Shown: one piece after another, positions 52,765 to 61,848 of the stretch | Layout: each line of letters starts with the position of its first letter | Position numbering within the stretch: position 1 is the first letter of the stretch | Source: Xanthobacter dioxanivorans | GTDB lineage: Bacteria > Pseudomonadota > Alphaproteobacteria > Rhizobiales > Xanthobacteraceae | Direction: 5' to 3' | Assembly (NCBI RefSeq): GCF_016807805.1 | Contig: NZ_CP063362.1 | Span: forward strand, 5,436,501-5,500,500 | DNA length: 64,000 nt | Notes under the pieces: model-generated | Told to the model about the DNA's origin: nothing | What the model saw: the letters and a program-made list of their open reading frames with translations, nothing else | Databases searched by the model: none | Program-made: the position numbers and the translations under genes

Positions 52765-54150
52765 TTAGTTGCGCAGAGCGTGGCCGTCGACGAACCGGCC
52801 CCAGCCGGGCTCGCCCGTCACCACACCGTCTCGCATAACGACCTTCCCGCGCGAGATGGTCATGACCGGCTTGCCGGTGAAGGCGCGGCCGGTGAAAGGC
52901 GACCAGCCCACCTTGGTCTGCACGCCCTCGTCGGAGAAGACACCCTTGGCATTCAGGTCCAGCACCGCGAAATCGGCGTCTGAACCGGCCTGGATGACGC
53001 CCTTGCGGGGATAGAGGCCGATGAGCTTCGCCGGATTCTCGCTCAGCGTGCGGACCAGTGTCGGCAGGCTGAGCACGCCCTCTGCGACATAGGTGAGCAG
53101 GCCCGAGACGAAGTGGTCGAGCTGCGGGTTGCCGAAGGGGATCTTCCAGGCGTCCTGCCAGCCCGGCAGCAGTTCCTCGCGGGTATGGGGCGCATGATCG
53201 CTGCCCAGGATGTCGACCCATCCCCGCTCGATGTCACGCAGGATCTTGAATCGCTCCTCATCCGGCAAGCCGTAGGGCGTGCACAGCGGCCCGAGCCGCT
53301 TCATGTCATCGGCGGTATGCAGGACGTATTTGGGATTAACCTCGATGGTCAGCGGCAGGCCATCTTGCTGAGCCCGGTGAAGCTGGAGAATTCCGGCTCC
53401 CGACCGCAGGTGCAGGATGTGGACGCGCGCCTGGCAGGCACGGACCATCTCGATGAGCGTTGCGATGGCGGTGTGATCGGAGACGAAGTTCTCGCCAAAA
53501 TAGGCCGGCAAAAAGTCGTCCGGCGTCGTTGTTCCGGCCGCCCAGCGCTTCTTCGATTCGTGAGCGAAGATCTCCTGGTTGGTGGGATGCACGGCGCAAA
53601 ATGTACCCTCGGCCTTGGACAGCTTGAGGGTGTCGTAGAGCATGCCGTCGTCGCCGGTAAACAGCTCCGGATCATGAGGATATCCGGACTTCGGGTCGGC
53701 GACCATGAAGATCTTCACACCGATGGCGCCGTCGCGCAGCATCAATGGGATCTGGTCGAGCTTCGTCGCGCCGGCATACAATGCAAAATCGACCAATGAC
53801 TTGGTGCCGACATCGTCGCGCTTCGCCCGAAAAGCTTCGCTCGTGTTGATCGCGGGCTTATTGTTGGGCATATCCACAACGGTGGTAATGCCTCCGGCAA
53901 CGGCGGCGCGCGTGCCCGAGGTGAAGTCCTCCTTGTAGGTCAGCCCGGGATCGCGGAAGTGGACGTGGGTGTCGATGAATCCAGGCACGACCACCCTGCC
54001 TTCGAGCTCGATTACCTCGCGGGCCGGCGGCGTCCATTGGTGGGTGGAGACAAACGCGATCTGTCCGTTCTGGACGCCGATCGATGCGTCGATCAAGCCG
54101 CCGGGGGACATAACCTTGCCTCCAGCGAGCACGAGATCGATATCCGACAT
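52765..54150 (-). CDS. cyclic amidohydrolase (dihydroorotase/allantoinase/hydantoinase family)
   Basis: 461 residues from the ATG at 54150. Binuclear metal site: HVHFRDPG (H-x-H), VKIF (bridging carbamylated Lys), AVHPTNQE and HILHLRS (His ligands), DILGSDHAPH (catalytic Asp). DPGLTYKEDFTSGTRAAVAG places it near allantoinases and class I dihydroorotases. A housekeeping pyrC role is unlikely because it heads an ABC-importer operon under an IclR regulator. It should open a cyclic amide or ureide ring. Confidence 0.87.
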   Translation of the reverse strand: MSDIDLVLAGGKVMSPGGLIDASIGVQNGQIAFVSTHQWTPPAREVIELEGRVVVPGFIDTHVHFRDPGLTYKEDFTSGTRAAVAGGITTVVDMPNNKPAINTSEAFRAKRDDVGTKSLVDFALYAGATKLDQIPLMLRDGAIGVKIFMVADPKSGYPHDPELFTGDDGMLYDTLKLSKAEGTFCAVHPTNQEIFAHESKKRWAAGTTTPDDFLPAYFGENFVSDHTAIATLIEMVRACQARVHILHLRSGAGILQLHRAQQDGLPLTIEVNPKYVLHTADDMKRLGPLCTPYGLPDEERFKILRDIERGWVDILGSDHAPHTREELLPGWQDAWKIPFGNPQLDHFVSGLLTYVAEGVLSLPTLVRTLSENPAKLIGLYPRKGVIQAGSDADFAVLDLNAKGVFSDEGVQTKVGWSPFTGRAFTGKPVMTISRGKVVMRDGVVTGEPGWGRFVDGHALRN

Positions 54151-54166
54151 GTGAATGACCTTCCCT

Positions 54167-54937
54167 TTACTTGGACTTGCGAGAAATCGGGAGAGAAGCG
54201 GCCTTCGCGCCGAACTCCGCGGAAATGCGCCTCGCGCAGGCAAGGACAGACACGCCGAGGACATCGAGCTTGGACGAGAACCGCTGGTCCGGTCCCCACA
54301 CGCCAACGCCGCCGATGACAGCACCGCTGCCGTCCAGGATGGGCGCGGCGACGCCCGAGACCTCATCGCGAAACTCGCCACGGTTGATCGCGTAGCCGCG
54401 GGCGCGGATGGCGGCGAATTCGTTGCGCAGCGCGTCCTCCCCAACGATGGTCGAGGACGTGTGAGCCACCGCTCGGGCTGCAACCTCCGCCTGGAGAGCC
54501 TCCGACGCGAACGCCAGCATCGCCTTGCCGGTACCGACGGAATAAGCCGGAATTCGACTTCCCACGTGCGTGATGGCCTGGATCGCGTGACCTGACTCAG
54601 CCTTGTCGACATAGACGACGTCGTGACCGTCCAGCACGGCAAGGATGACAGACTCGCCCGTCTCGGCGACGAGGGCCTTCAGATGCGGCGCCGCAATGGC
54701 GCGGATGTCGACCTGCGCCATGACCTCAAGGCCCAACTCCCACAGCTTGAGCGTCGGGGTGTAGGTGCTTTCCGAAGTCCTGCGCACATATTCCGCGGCT
54801 TCGAGCGTCGTAAGCGCGCGATGAATATTGCTTTTCGGCAAGCCGATTTCCCTGGAGAGATCGGAAATGCCGCGTGGGCGCCCGCCTCTGACGAGGGTTT
54901 CAAGAATTTTCAATGCCTTGAGTGTGGTGCTGTCCAT
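54167..54937 (-). CDS. IclR-family transcriptional regulator
   Basis: 256 residues from the ATG at 54937. Winged HTH (~5-60: ISDLSREIGLPKSNIHRALTTLEAAEYV) and C-terminal IclR effector domain (~75-240: VILAVLDGHDVVYVDKAES, PAYSVGTGKAMLAFAS, YAINRGEFRDEVSGVAAPI). It is the first gene in the direction of the amidohydrolase operon, 16 bp ahead of it, so it probably controls that operon and itself. IclR proteins of ureide pathways (AllR) are comparable. Confidence 0.92.
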   Translation of the reverse strand: MDSTTLKALKILETLVRGGRPRGISDLSREIGLPKSNIHRALTTLEAAEYVRRTSESTYTPTLKLWELGLEVMAQVDIRAIAAPHLKALVAETGESVILAVLDGHDVVYVDKAESGHAIQAITHVGSRIPAYSVGTGKAMLAFASEALQAEVAARAVAHTSSTIVGEDALRNEFAAIRARGYAINRGEFRDEVSGVAAPILDGSGAVIGGVGVWGPDQRFSSKLDVLGVSVLACARRISAEFGAKAASLPISRKSK

Positions 54938-54950
54938 GATGTTCTGAATA

Positions 54951-54968
54951 TTGGAACGTGTGTTTCAA
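54951..54968. promoter_or_regulatory. candidate IclR operator
   Basis: TTGGAA-N6-TTTCAA, an imperfect palindrome with one mismatch, 14 bp before the iclR ATG in an AT-rich stretch. It resembles the GGAA/TTCC half-sites of IclR regulators. Confidence 0.3.
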
Positions 54969-55281
54969 ATATAATCGCAGTGGTTCCGCCTAGCGTCAAT
55001 TGGCGCTCGCAACAATTTTGTCAGATTGGCGCGGAGGCTCTCGGTTACGGGGAAGACAGCCACCCAGGCCTTGAAGATCGACCGGGTCCGAGATCTCGTC
55101 GCGCCGGTGGAAGTAAAATGCCGCGATGCGCCCCCGCTCCGCTGCGCTCGGCCCGCATACCCGGTGCGTTGCCGCGTTTTCCGGGCCGCCGGGCCTCTGC
55201 GTCCGGCGATGCCACCCATGACCGCGTCGGGCCGCACGAGGCCGTTCGGCAGGCGGAAACCGCGATCTTCGATCCGGACGG
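54969..55281. other. intergenic region, no gene recognised
   Basis: About 310 bp. The minus-strand frame (HFTSTGATRSRTRSIFKAW) is open but has no recognised family. Probably debris next to the regulator fragment that follows. Confidence 0.3.
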
Positions 55282-55445
55282 TTACGCCCGCCCGTCCCTG
55301 CCGAACCCGAGAAGCCCGTGGGGCCTCAGCCGATTGCAAAAGGTCGTGCGATCGAGGCCGAGACAACGCGCGGCTTCGCGGCGATCGCCATGGCTTTCAT
55401 CCGGCGCCACCGTCAGGGCTTCCCAGGATGCGCGGCGTGGCGGGG
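55282..55445 (-). pseudogene. Fis-type HTH tail of an NtrC-family (sigma-54) regulator
   Basis: About 50 residues containing GDRREAARCLGLDRTTFCNR and LRPHGL before the stop at 55282. This is the C-terminal Fis-like DNA-binding helix pair of sigma-54 activators. No AAA+ domain (GESGTGKE, GAFTGA) exists upstream: the AEC transporter gene starts there. A broken remnant. Confidence 0.55.
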
Positions 55446-55489
55446 CCGATGGGGAGGCGTGGAGGTGTCCCGGATCAGGTAGGAACCTG

Positions 55490-56395
55490 TCACGCGGCCC
55501 CGTTCAGGAACACCAGCCACATGGGGAGGCTGACGCAACCGATCAGCGTGGACTGGGCGATGAGGGTGGCGACCGCCTCCCGGTCGGCACCGAAGACGGA
55601 CGCGAGGACATGGGCCGCGGAGGCCGTCGGCAAGGCGGCGAAGAGGGTCAGCACGGTGGTGCGGACCGGATCGATCCCGATGGCCGTGGCCAGCGCCCAT
55701 GTGGCGGCGGGAAGGATCAGCAGCTTGATGGCGTTGAGGGCGACGGAGAAGCGGTTGACCCTGGCGAGCGCCCGCCAGTTCAGCGATGCGCCGATGGACA
55801 GGAGCGCGATGGGGATCGCCGCCATCGCCAGCATCCGCACCGGCTTGAGCAGGAGCGGAGACAGGTCCACCCGCAGCATCGAGAGCGCCATCCCCGCGAC
55901 GCTTGCGACGAAGAAGGGATTGGTCACGATCTGGCGGATCATCTTCGGCAGGGACAGGGCATGCCCGCGCGACAGCGCGCCGATGGCGAGCACGTTGGCG
56001 AGCGGCACCGCCATGCCGATGGCGATGGACATGAGGGCGCGATGCGTCTCGGGCAGGGTCTGCACGGCCACGAAGGCCAGCGCCGTGTTGAAGCGCCAGG
56101 CCGTCTGCCACAGGCCGGCGAAGTCGAGGAAGCGCTCGGGGCCCAGCGACCGCAACGGCCAGGCGAGGCAGAAGCCCAGGCCGATGATCAGCCAGACCCC
56201 GACGCCGACCACCAGCACGTCGCCCGCATCCGGCGCCTTGCTGAGCGCCGCGGTGAAGATCAGCGCCGGGAAAAGCACCTGGAAATTCAGCTTGTCGATG
56301 CCCTTCCAGGCGTCCGGCGACAAGGTCAGGCGCAAGGCGCCGCCGAGGGCGATCAGGCTGAAATCGGGCAGCAGCGCGATGAGGATCTGGAACAT
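55490..56395 (-). CDS. AEC-family membrane transporter
   Basis: 301 residues with ten predicted helices. Auxin-efflux-carrier features: LPDFSLIALGGALR, FPALIFTAAL, IALLSIGASLNWRAL and the final PTASAAHVLASVFGADRE...IAQSTLIGCVSLPMWL. Bacterial members export or exchange small carboxylates and amino acids (e.g. malonate, malate). It begins 2 bp after the aminotransferase stop, so it probably moves that enzyme's substrate or product. Confidence 0.88.
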   Translation of the reverse strand: MFQILIALLPDFSLIALGGALRLTLSPDAWKGIDKLNFQVLFPALIFTAALSKAPDAGDVLVVGVGVWLIIGLGFCLAWPLRSLGPERFLDFAGLWQTAWRFNTALAFVAVQTLPETHRALMSIAIGMAVPLANVLAIGALSRGHALSLPKMIRQIVTNPFFVASVAGMALSMLRVDLSPLLLKPVRMLAMAAIPIALLSIGASLNWRALARVNRFSVALNAIKLLILPAATWALATAIGIDPVRTTVLTLFAALPTASAAHVLASVFGADREAVATLIAQSTLIGCVSLPMWLVFLNGAA

Positions 56396-56397
56396 GA

Positions 56398-57567
56398 TCA
56401 GCCTCTCACCACCGCGATGAGGCGGTCCGCGGCCTCCAGGACATGGGCATCGGAAAGCCCGACGAAACACAGGCGCATCCGCTCCGCGAAGGCCACATCT
56501 CCCGGGCGGAGCGAGAAGGCCGGTCCCGGCGCGAACATCACGCCGTTGGCCACCGCCCGTTCGAACAGGCCGTCGCGGACGGCCTCGTCGGGCATCCGCG
56601 CGAACACGAACATCCCGCCTTCGACCTTCGGCACGTCGAAGCCGGCGCCGGCCAGGCGCCCGGCCAGGGCATCGTGGCGGGCCGCGTACAGGGCCCGCAC
56701 GCGCACCACATGGGCGTCGAGCCGTCCGAGGCGCAGGTAATGCAGCGCCACGCGCTGCGCCAGCGAATTGGGCTGGAGGTCGCTCGCCTGACGCGCCTCC
56801 TGCATGGGTCCGGCGACGGCATCCGGCGCGATGGCCCAGCCGAGGCGCAGCCCAGGCGAGATGATCTTGGACAGACTGCCGAGATGGATGACCACAGCGC
56901 CGGGCACCTGCGGCGCCAGCGCCATGAGGCTGGATGGCGGCGGGGCGCGGAACCACAGGGCGCGGTACGGATCGTCCTCGATGATGGGGATACTTCGCCG
57001 CGCGCACAGAGCGAGCATCGCCAGCCGCTGCGCCTGGTCGAGGGTCTCGCCGGTGGGATTGCCGAAGGTCGGGAGGGCGTAGAGGGCGCGCACGTCGGGG
57101 GCAGCGGCCAAGGCCTCGGCGAGCCCCGCCATGGCCGCATCGGCCGCATCGGTGCGATACCCCACGGCGCGCACGCCAACCGCTGCGCAGGCCGAGAGGA
57201 CCGCCGGATAGACCGGCTCCGGCACCAGCACCGTAGCGCCGGGCGGCGCCAGCGTGCGGATGGCGAGGTCGATGCCCTGCTGCGCGCCGGAGGTGACCAG
57301 CAGGCGATGGCCGGCGGGGACCTCGGCCACGTGCTCCTGAAGGGCCGCCAGGAGCAGCGGATCGCCGGCGCTCGGGCCGTAGGTCCAGGCCGGGAAATCG
57401 GCACCCGCCGTCGCCAGCGCCTCCGCGAGGCCCTCGTGATCGTAGGCGTCGCGGGAGGGATGGCCGCTGGCCAGATTGAGCATGCCCGGCCGCGCCGCGA
57501 AGGGGAAAAGGGCGCGCAGGGGATTGGCGGGAATACCGGCGATGAACGGGTTGAGAGCGATTTTCAC
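56398..57567 (-). CDS. PLP-dependent aminotransferase, class I/II (2-aminoadipate/valine-type)
   Basis: 389 residues from a GTG at 57567. Fold-type I aminotransferase: TSGAQQGIDLAIRTL, PTFGNPTGETL (Asn), EDDPYRALWF (Asp, Tyr), LGSLSKIISPGLRLGW (PLP Lys) and a C-terminal MRLCFVGL with the substrate Arg. It resembles MocR aminotransferase domains and LysN without the HTH part. Substrate unknown. In an operon with the AEC transporter; divergent from a LysR gene. Confidence 0.88.
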   Translation of the reverse strand: MKIALNPFIAGIPANPLRALFPFAARPGMLNLASGHPSRDAYDHEGLAEALATAGADFPAWTYGPSAGDPLLLAALQEHVAEVPAGHRLLVTSGAQQGIDLAIRTLAPPGATVLVPEPVYPAVLSACAAVGVRAVGYRTDAADAAMAGLAEALAAAPDVRALYALPTFGNPTGETLDQAQRLAMLALCARRSIPIIEDDPYRALWFRAPPPSSLMALAPQVPGAVVIHLGSLSKIISPGLRLGWAIAPDAVAGPMQEARQASDLQPNSLAQRVALHYLRLGRLDAHVVRVRALYAARHDALAGRLAGAGFDVPKVEGGMFVFARMPDEAVRDGLFERAVANGVMFAPGPAFSLRPGDVAFAERMRLCFVGLSDAHVLEAADRLIAVVRG

Positions 57568-57632
57568 GGGGCAGACCGGACGTTTCGGATGACGACAGGC
57601 TTATTCTTGTGCAGAATGAAGTGGCATAATCC

Positions 57633-57649
57633 AATAACTGTTAGTTATT
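57633..57649. promoter_or_regulatory. LysR-type operator between divergent genes
   Basis: AATAAC-TGTTA-GTTATT, a perfect palindrome with a five-base spacer, four bp before the lysR ATG and ~66 bp from the aminotransferase start. The T-N11-A pattern fits a LysR recognition site. Confidence 0.55.
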
Positions 57650-57652
57650 CAG

Positions 57653-58552
57653 ATGGCCGCCGCTCCCTTCGATGCCGTTCCCCTGCTTGCCATGCGGCTG
57701 TTGCCCCTCGTGGCGCGGCTCGGCAACCTGACCGAGGCGGCCCGGGCCCTCGACGTCAGCCAGCCGGCGGCGAGCAAGGCCATCGTCCGCGCCGAGGAGA
57801 TCTGCGGCGTGTCCCTCGTCATCCGCGGCCGCCGGCCCATGGTGCTCACGGCGGAAGGCCGCATCCTGGCTGAACATGCCGAGCGGCAGGAAGAGCTCGC
57901 CCGCCTGACGGCGCGCCGCCTGGAGGATTGCAGGGCGCAGGGCGACGGCCTCGTGCGCATCGCCTCCTTCGGCGCGTCAGCGTCCACCCACATCCTGCCG
58001 CAGCTCGTGGCGGCGGTGAGCCAGCGTTATCGCAAGCTCCAGATCGAGATCACCGAGACCACCGATCAGCCCACCCTGCAGGCGCTCCATGACGGCCTCG
58101 TCGATTTTGCCACCATCGTGGAGACCGGGGATCCGGACCTCGAGCTGCTGCCTCTCAAGCAGGATCACCTGATGGCGCTGGTGCGGACGGGCGATCCGCT
58201 GGCCCGGCGCAGGACGCTCGACGCGCCGACGCTGGCCGCGGCTCCCTTCATCATGACCAAGGGCGGCAGCGAGCCGCTGGTGCGCGCTTGGTTCGCCCGC
58301 GGCGGCCACGAGCCCATGATCCGCCATTCGATCCAGCAGATCACCTCGATCCTTGCCCTGGTGCGGGCCGGCATGGGGGTGTCGATCATCGCGGAAACCG
58401 CGGTGCCGCAGACCCATGCCGGGGTGACGGTGACGCCGCTTGAGCCGAGCTTTCCCCGCACCATATGCCTCGCCCGCCGCGCGGGGAGCTTCGCCTCCCA
58501 TGCGGCCGAAATCGTCTGGCGCATGGCCGCCGAACGGACCCTCGACCGCTGA
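57653..58552 (+). CDS. LysR-family transcriptional regulator
   Basis: 299 residues. N-terminal winged HTH (~10-70: LLPLVARLGNLTEAARALDVSQPAASKAIVRAE) and periplasmic-binding-like effector domain (~95-290: VRIASFGASASTHILPQLVAAV...). Divergent from the aminotransferase/AEC operon with a palindromic site between them, so it probably regulates that operon. Confidence 0.92.
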   Translation: MAAAPFDAVPLLAMRLLPLVARLGNLTEAARALDVSQPAASKAIVRAEEICGVSLVIRGRRPMVLTAEGRILAEHAERQEELARLTARRLEDCRAQGDGLVRIASFGASASTHILPQLVAAVSQRYRKLQIEITETTDQPTLQALHDGLVDFATIVETGDPDLELLPLKQDHLMALVRTGDPLARRRTLDAPTLAAAPFIMTKGGSEPLVRAWFARGGHEPMIRHSIQQITSILALVRAGMGVSIIAETAVPQTHAGVTVTPLEPSFPRTICLARRAGSFASHAAEIVWRMAAERTLDR

Positions 58553-58570
58553 GCGGCGAGCCTCGGCGCC

Positions 58571-59467
58571 TCACGCGCCCTTCGGCGCGGCCTTCATGTC
58601 TGGCTTGTCAAAGGCGACCTTCTCCCCGAAGCAGAAGACGCGGCCCGCCTGCGCCTTGACGAAAGCAGGATCGAGCCGCACCGCGCCGGCCTCGGCCCAG
58701 ATGGCGTCCGGGCGCGTGTTCACCCACGCGTCGGGGGGCAGCAGGGTGGACCCTCGCGTCGTCACGTCCCAGATGCCGTAGTGATGGGGCACGATGAGGC
58801 GCGCCTTCAGCCTATCCGCCACCGCATCCGCCTGGGCATAGCTCAGCACGTGCTGCGAGCCGTCCACCGGCAGCAGCAGGATGTCGATCTCGCCCAGCTT
58901 GTCCCACACGCTCGACGGCGGGTTCGGACGGTTGTCGCCCCAATGCAGGATCCGGAGGCCCGCCACCTCCACGATGAGGAGACAATTGTCGAACGAGCGC
59001 CAGTTGTCGGGAGGCGTCGTGCCCACATGGGTCAGGCGGCGGGTCATTTCCGCCCAGTCATAGGCATTGTGCCGGCTATCGCTCACGTGCTTGTCGGCGA
59101 TGCCGGTGATGGTGACGTCGGCAAAGCTGTAGGTGCCGATCAGCCGGTCCAGGATGACGTTGGCGCTGAGCTGATGCAGGCCGTCATGGTCGAAATGGGC
59201 ATGGGTGGAGAGGGCCACGTCCACCTGCGTCTTCGGGAAGTCGTAGAGGTACCAGTCCCACGTTCCCCAGGGCGGGTTGCGCCAGGGGTCGAGCATCAAG
59301 GTGAGCCCGGCCGGCGTCGTGATGCGGAAGGCCGAGCCGCCGAAGAAGGCAAGCTCGATGGACCCGTCGCCGGACGCCGTCGGCCCCTTCTCCTGAAGCC
59401 CGATCATGTGGTTGTGGTTCTCCGGCTGCCGCCATGCCCACAACCCCTCGCTGCTCCTGTCCTTCAT
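58571..59467 (-). CDS. metallo-beta-lactamase-fold hydrolase (UlaG-like)
   Basis: 298 residues. MBL motifs: STHAHFDHDGLH (HxHxDH metal site), a GDNRPNPPS segment with metal Asp, and VPHHYGIWDV with the last His. The leading 35 residues are extra to the fold. UlaG-like members are lactonases or phosphodiesterases. Its ATG overlaps the stop of the imidazolonepropionase-like gene (ATGA), so the two are co-translated and it may act on that product. Confidence 0.82.
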   Translation of the reverse strand: MKDRSSEGLWAWRQPENHNHMIGLQEKGPTASGDGSIELAFFGGSAFRITTPAGLTLMLDPWRNPPWGTWDWYLYDFPKTQVDVALSTHAHFDHDGLHQLSANVILDRLIGTYSFADVTITGIADKHVSDSRHNAYDWAEMTRRLTHVGTTPPDNWRSFDNCLLIVEVAGLRILHWGDNRPNPPSSVWDKLGEIDILLLPVDGSQHVLSYAQADAVADRLKARLIVPHHYGIWDVTTRGSTLLPPDAWVNTRPDAIWAEAGAVRLDPAFVKAQAGRVFCFGEKVAFDKPDMKAAPKGA

Positions 59468-60762
59468 CGTCCGTCCCTCGGGTTGACCGCCATCGCGTCC
59501 AGGAGGACGCGGCCTTTCTTGATCACGACCGCCGCCGCATTCGTGCCGAAGCGGAATGCGAGCTGGCGGAAATCCGGCACATCGAACACCACCAGGTCCG
59601 CCTGCTTGCCGGGCGCGATGGAGCCGATGCGGTTATCGCGCCGGATCGCCTTCGCGGCGTTGAGGGTGACACCCAGCAGCGCCGCCTCCGGCGACAGGCC
59701 CGAGAGACGGCAGGCGAAGCCCATGGTCACCTGCTGGGACAGGTGCCAGCACACGGGGCACAAGTCTGTGGCGAGCGCCACGTTCACGCCCGAGCAGGCG
59801 AAGCGGCGCGCATTCACCGGCCGGGGGTGGTTCACCGCCCAGTCGAAGCCGGGGAAGACGGCGACGCTGGTGCCGGCATCCGCCAGCACGCGCAGGTCGG
59901 CGTCGCTCAGCATGTTGCCATGGTCGACAGAGGCGGCGCCGACCTCGGCCGCAAGGCGCGCGCCGCCCACGTTGACGCGCGCATCGGTGTGCAGCTTGGC
60001 GACAAGCCCCACGTCGCTCGCGGCGGCGAGCACCCGGCGGCACTCGTCGAGAGTGAACACGTCGGGGTCCACGTAGACATCGCAGAATTCCGCGAGCCCG
60101 CCCTCGGCGACCGCCGGGATGGTGTCGGCGATCATCCGGTCCAGATAGCGCGCCGCCCCCTCCTTCGGCCGGGCATGGGCGCCGAGATAGGTGCCGACGA
60201 TCTCGACGCCGGTGGCCTGCGCGACCAGCCGCGCCGCCTCCAGTGACGCGAGGTCGCTGTCGTGGTCGAGCCCGTAGCCGGACTTGGTCTCGATGGTGGT
60301 GGTGCCGCAGGCGAGCATGCTCCGGGCGCGCCGCAGCGCCGCCTCGGCGAGGCGGTCCGGCGGCAGGCCGGCATTGGCGGGCCGGGAGGCCGGCACGCCC
60401 CAGGAGAGGCCGGCGGCGGTCAGGCCGGCGTCGTCGAGCCCGCGGGTGCGGTGGAAATATTCGCCGGAGCGGTCACCCTCGAACACCAGGTGGGTATGGC
60501 AATCCACCAGCCCAGGCGTGACGACGCCGCCGCGCGCATCCACGATCTGCGTGTGCGCCCCGATCAGGGCCAGGATTTCCGCCGCCGGCCCCGCCGCCAC
60601 GATCTCCTCGCCGCGGACCGCAACGGCGCCGCCGTCCACGACGCCGACCCCGTCCGGACGGCCGGGATCGCACAGCACGACCTGCGCGGCACCAAGGATC
60701 ACGAGGTCGGCGGGCGCCGCCAGGGTCGGCTTTTCCTCAGCCGGCGTTTCCCGAACGAGCAA
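59464..60762 (-). CDS. imidazolonepropionase-like amidohydrolase
   Basis: About 432 residues from a TTG at 60762, five bases after GGAGAG; an ATG far upstream at 60900 is unlikely. HutI family by GLVDCHTHLVFEGDRSGEYFHR (H89, H91), GTTTIETKSGYGLD and ADLVVFDVPDFRQLAFRFGTNA. Substrate motifs differ from true HutI: KLHTDAR for KLHADQ, VDHGNML for ADHLEY, ATDLCPV for STDCNPG. No hutU, hutH or hutG is near. It probably opens a related imidazolone or other five-membered cyclic amide. Confidence 0.8.
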   Translation of the reverse strand: MLVRETPAEEKPTLAAPADLVILGAAQVVLCDPGRPDGVGVVDGGAVAVRGEEIVAAGPAAEILALIGAHTQIVDARGGVVTPGLVDCHTHLVFEGDRSGEYFHRTRGLDDAGLTAAGLSWGVPASRPANAGLPPDRLAEAALRRARSMLACGTTTIETKSGYGLDHDSDLASLEAARLVAQATGVEIVGTYLGAHARPKEGAARYLDRMIADTIPAVAEGGLAEFCDVYVDPDVFTLDECRRVLAAASDVGLVAKLHTDARVNVGGARLAAEVGAASVDHGNMLSDADLRVLADAGTSVAVFPGFDWAVNHPRPVNARRFACSGVNVALATDLCPVCWHLSQQVTMGFACRLSGLSPEAALLGVTLNAAKAIRRDNRIGSIAPGKQADLVVFDVPDFRQLAFRFGTNAAAVVIKKGRVLLDAMAVNPRDGR

Positions 60763-60976
60763 CTTTTTCTCTCCATGCCTGCGGCGCGACAACTTCTGCG
60801 AATGGTAAGGAAACGATCTCGCGCCAAGCCCGGATACGATGTACACGGCGCATCGCGGGGCATCAAATATGCTTAAATTATTTTTATTCTTTCTTTTCAC
60901 GAATCAATAAGATTTTCTTCCCCCAAATCCATGCAAAAGTCACGATTTATATATGTCGAACCGATGATTTAACGCC

Positions 60977-60992
60977 CATCATTTCTATGATG
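60977..60992. promoter_or_regulatory. candidate TetR operator, CATCAT-N4-ATGATG
   Basis: Perfect six-base arms in the AT-rich divergent region. Confidence 0.3.
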
Positions 60993-61113
60993 AACAAATG
61001 TTGGCCACACGCCGGACTGCGACCCGCGCCACCAAGACCGCAACGCAGCGAACCGTTTTCGGCGACGGGCGAGTTAGCGCCCAAGGACCGGCGACGGCTG
61101 CGCATAAAACAAG

Positions 61114-61125
61114 CAGTCATGACTG
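61114..61125. promoter_or_regulatory. candidate TetR operator, 12-bp palindrome
   Basis: CAGTCATGACTG, a perfect palindrome 46 bp before the tetR ATG; a plausible autoregulation site. Confidence 0.35.
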
Positions 61126-61170
61126 ACTTTTTTGCGCGCGGCCTCGGCCGCCACATGTCAGGCTTTGACC

Positions 61171-61848
61171 ATGGAAACCATCCTCCTCAGACATCCCGGC
61201 GAGAGCGCCGACGGCCGCGAGCTGAAAGGCGCCGCCATGCGGGCCCGGCTGCGCGCCGCCACCGAGGAACTCATCGCCGAGGTGGGGGTGAACGCGGCAT
61301 CCGCCGCCGCCATCGCGCAGAGATGTGGCGTCTCCCGCGGCGCGATGTTGCATCACTATCCGACGCGGGATGAGCTCATCATCGACACCGCCGCCCATTT
61401 CTGGCGGCGAGCGCAGGACATTGTGGCGGCGCTCGCCGACGACATGAGCGCGGGGCGGACGGATGTCGCGACCTTCGTCGAGCGTCTCTACGAAGACGTG
61501 TTCCGGGCCAATGCGCTCGTCACCATGCTCGACCTGATGGTCACCGGCCGTGACACGCGGGTGGGCGAGGCGGTGGAGCAGATCCTCACGGACCTGTTCC
61601 GATCCTACGAGGATCTGGGCGTCAAGGCGTTCCACGTGTCCGGGCTGCCGCCCGAGCGCATCCACGTGGTCATCACCCTCATCGTCTCCACCCTGCGCGG
61701 GCTGCGCATCCAGGACAACATCCATCGCGACGAGGCCCGCGTGCGCGACGTGCTGGCCATGCTGGTGGACGCGGTACGGACCATTCTCGAACGGGAAAGC
61801 CTCGCCGCCGCCAAGCCGCGGACAAGCTCGGCACGGCGGCGGCCATGA
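61171..61848 (+). CDS. TetR-family transcriptional regulator
   Basis: 225 residues from the ATG at 61171. N-terminal HTH (~22-68: LRAATEELIAEVGVNAASAAAIAQRCGVSRGAMLHHYPTRDEL by pattern, G-x-LHHYP typical of TetR) and a helical ligand domain. It overlaps livG by ATGA, so it is co-translated with the importer and probably also controls the divergent amidohydrolase operon. Confidence 0.9.
   Translation: METILLRHPGESADGRELKGAAMRARLRAATEELIAEVGVNAASAAAIAQRCGVSRGAMLHHYPTRDELIIDTAAHFWRRAQDIVAALADDMSAGRTDVATFVERLYEDVFRANALVTMLDLMVTGRDTRVGEAVEQILTDLFRSYEDLGVKAFHVSGLPPERIHVVITLIVSTLRGLRIQDNIHRDEARVRDVLAMLVDAVRTILERESLAAAKPRTSSARRRP

Larger units (their letters stand above)
60763..61170. other. AT-rich divergent control region
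   Basis: 408 bp between the amidohydrolase/MBL operon (minus) and tetR-liv (plus). 60865-61000 is strongly AT-rich. It contains the palindromes listed at 60977 and 61114. No gene seen. Confidence 0.45.

Noticed and set aside
59464..60762. Confident naming as hutI of histidine breakdown
   Set aside because: Substrate-site motifs differ from HutI and no other hut gene is in the window.
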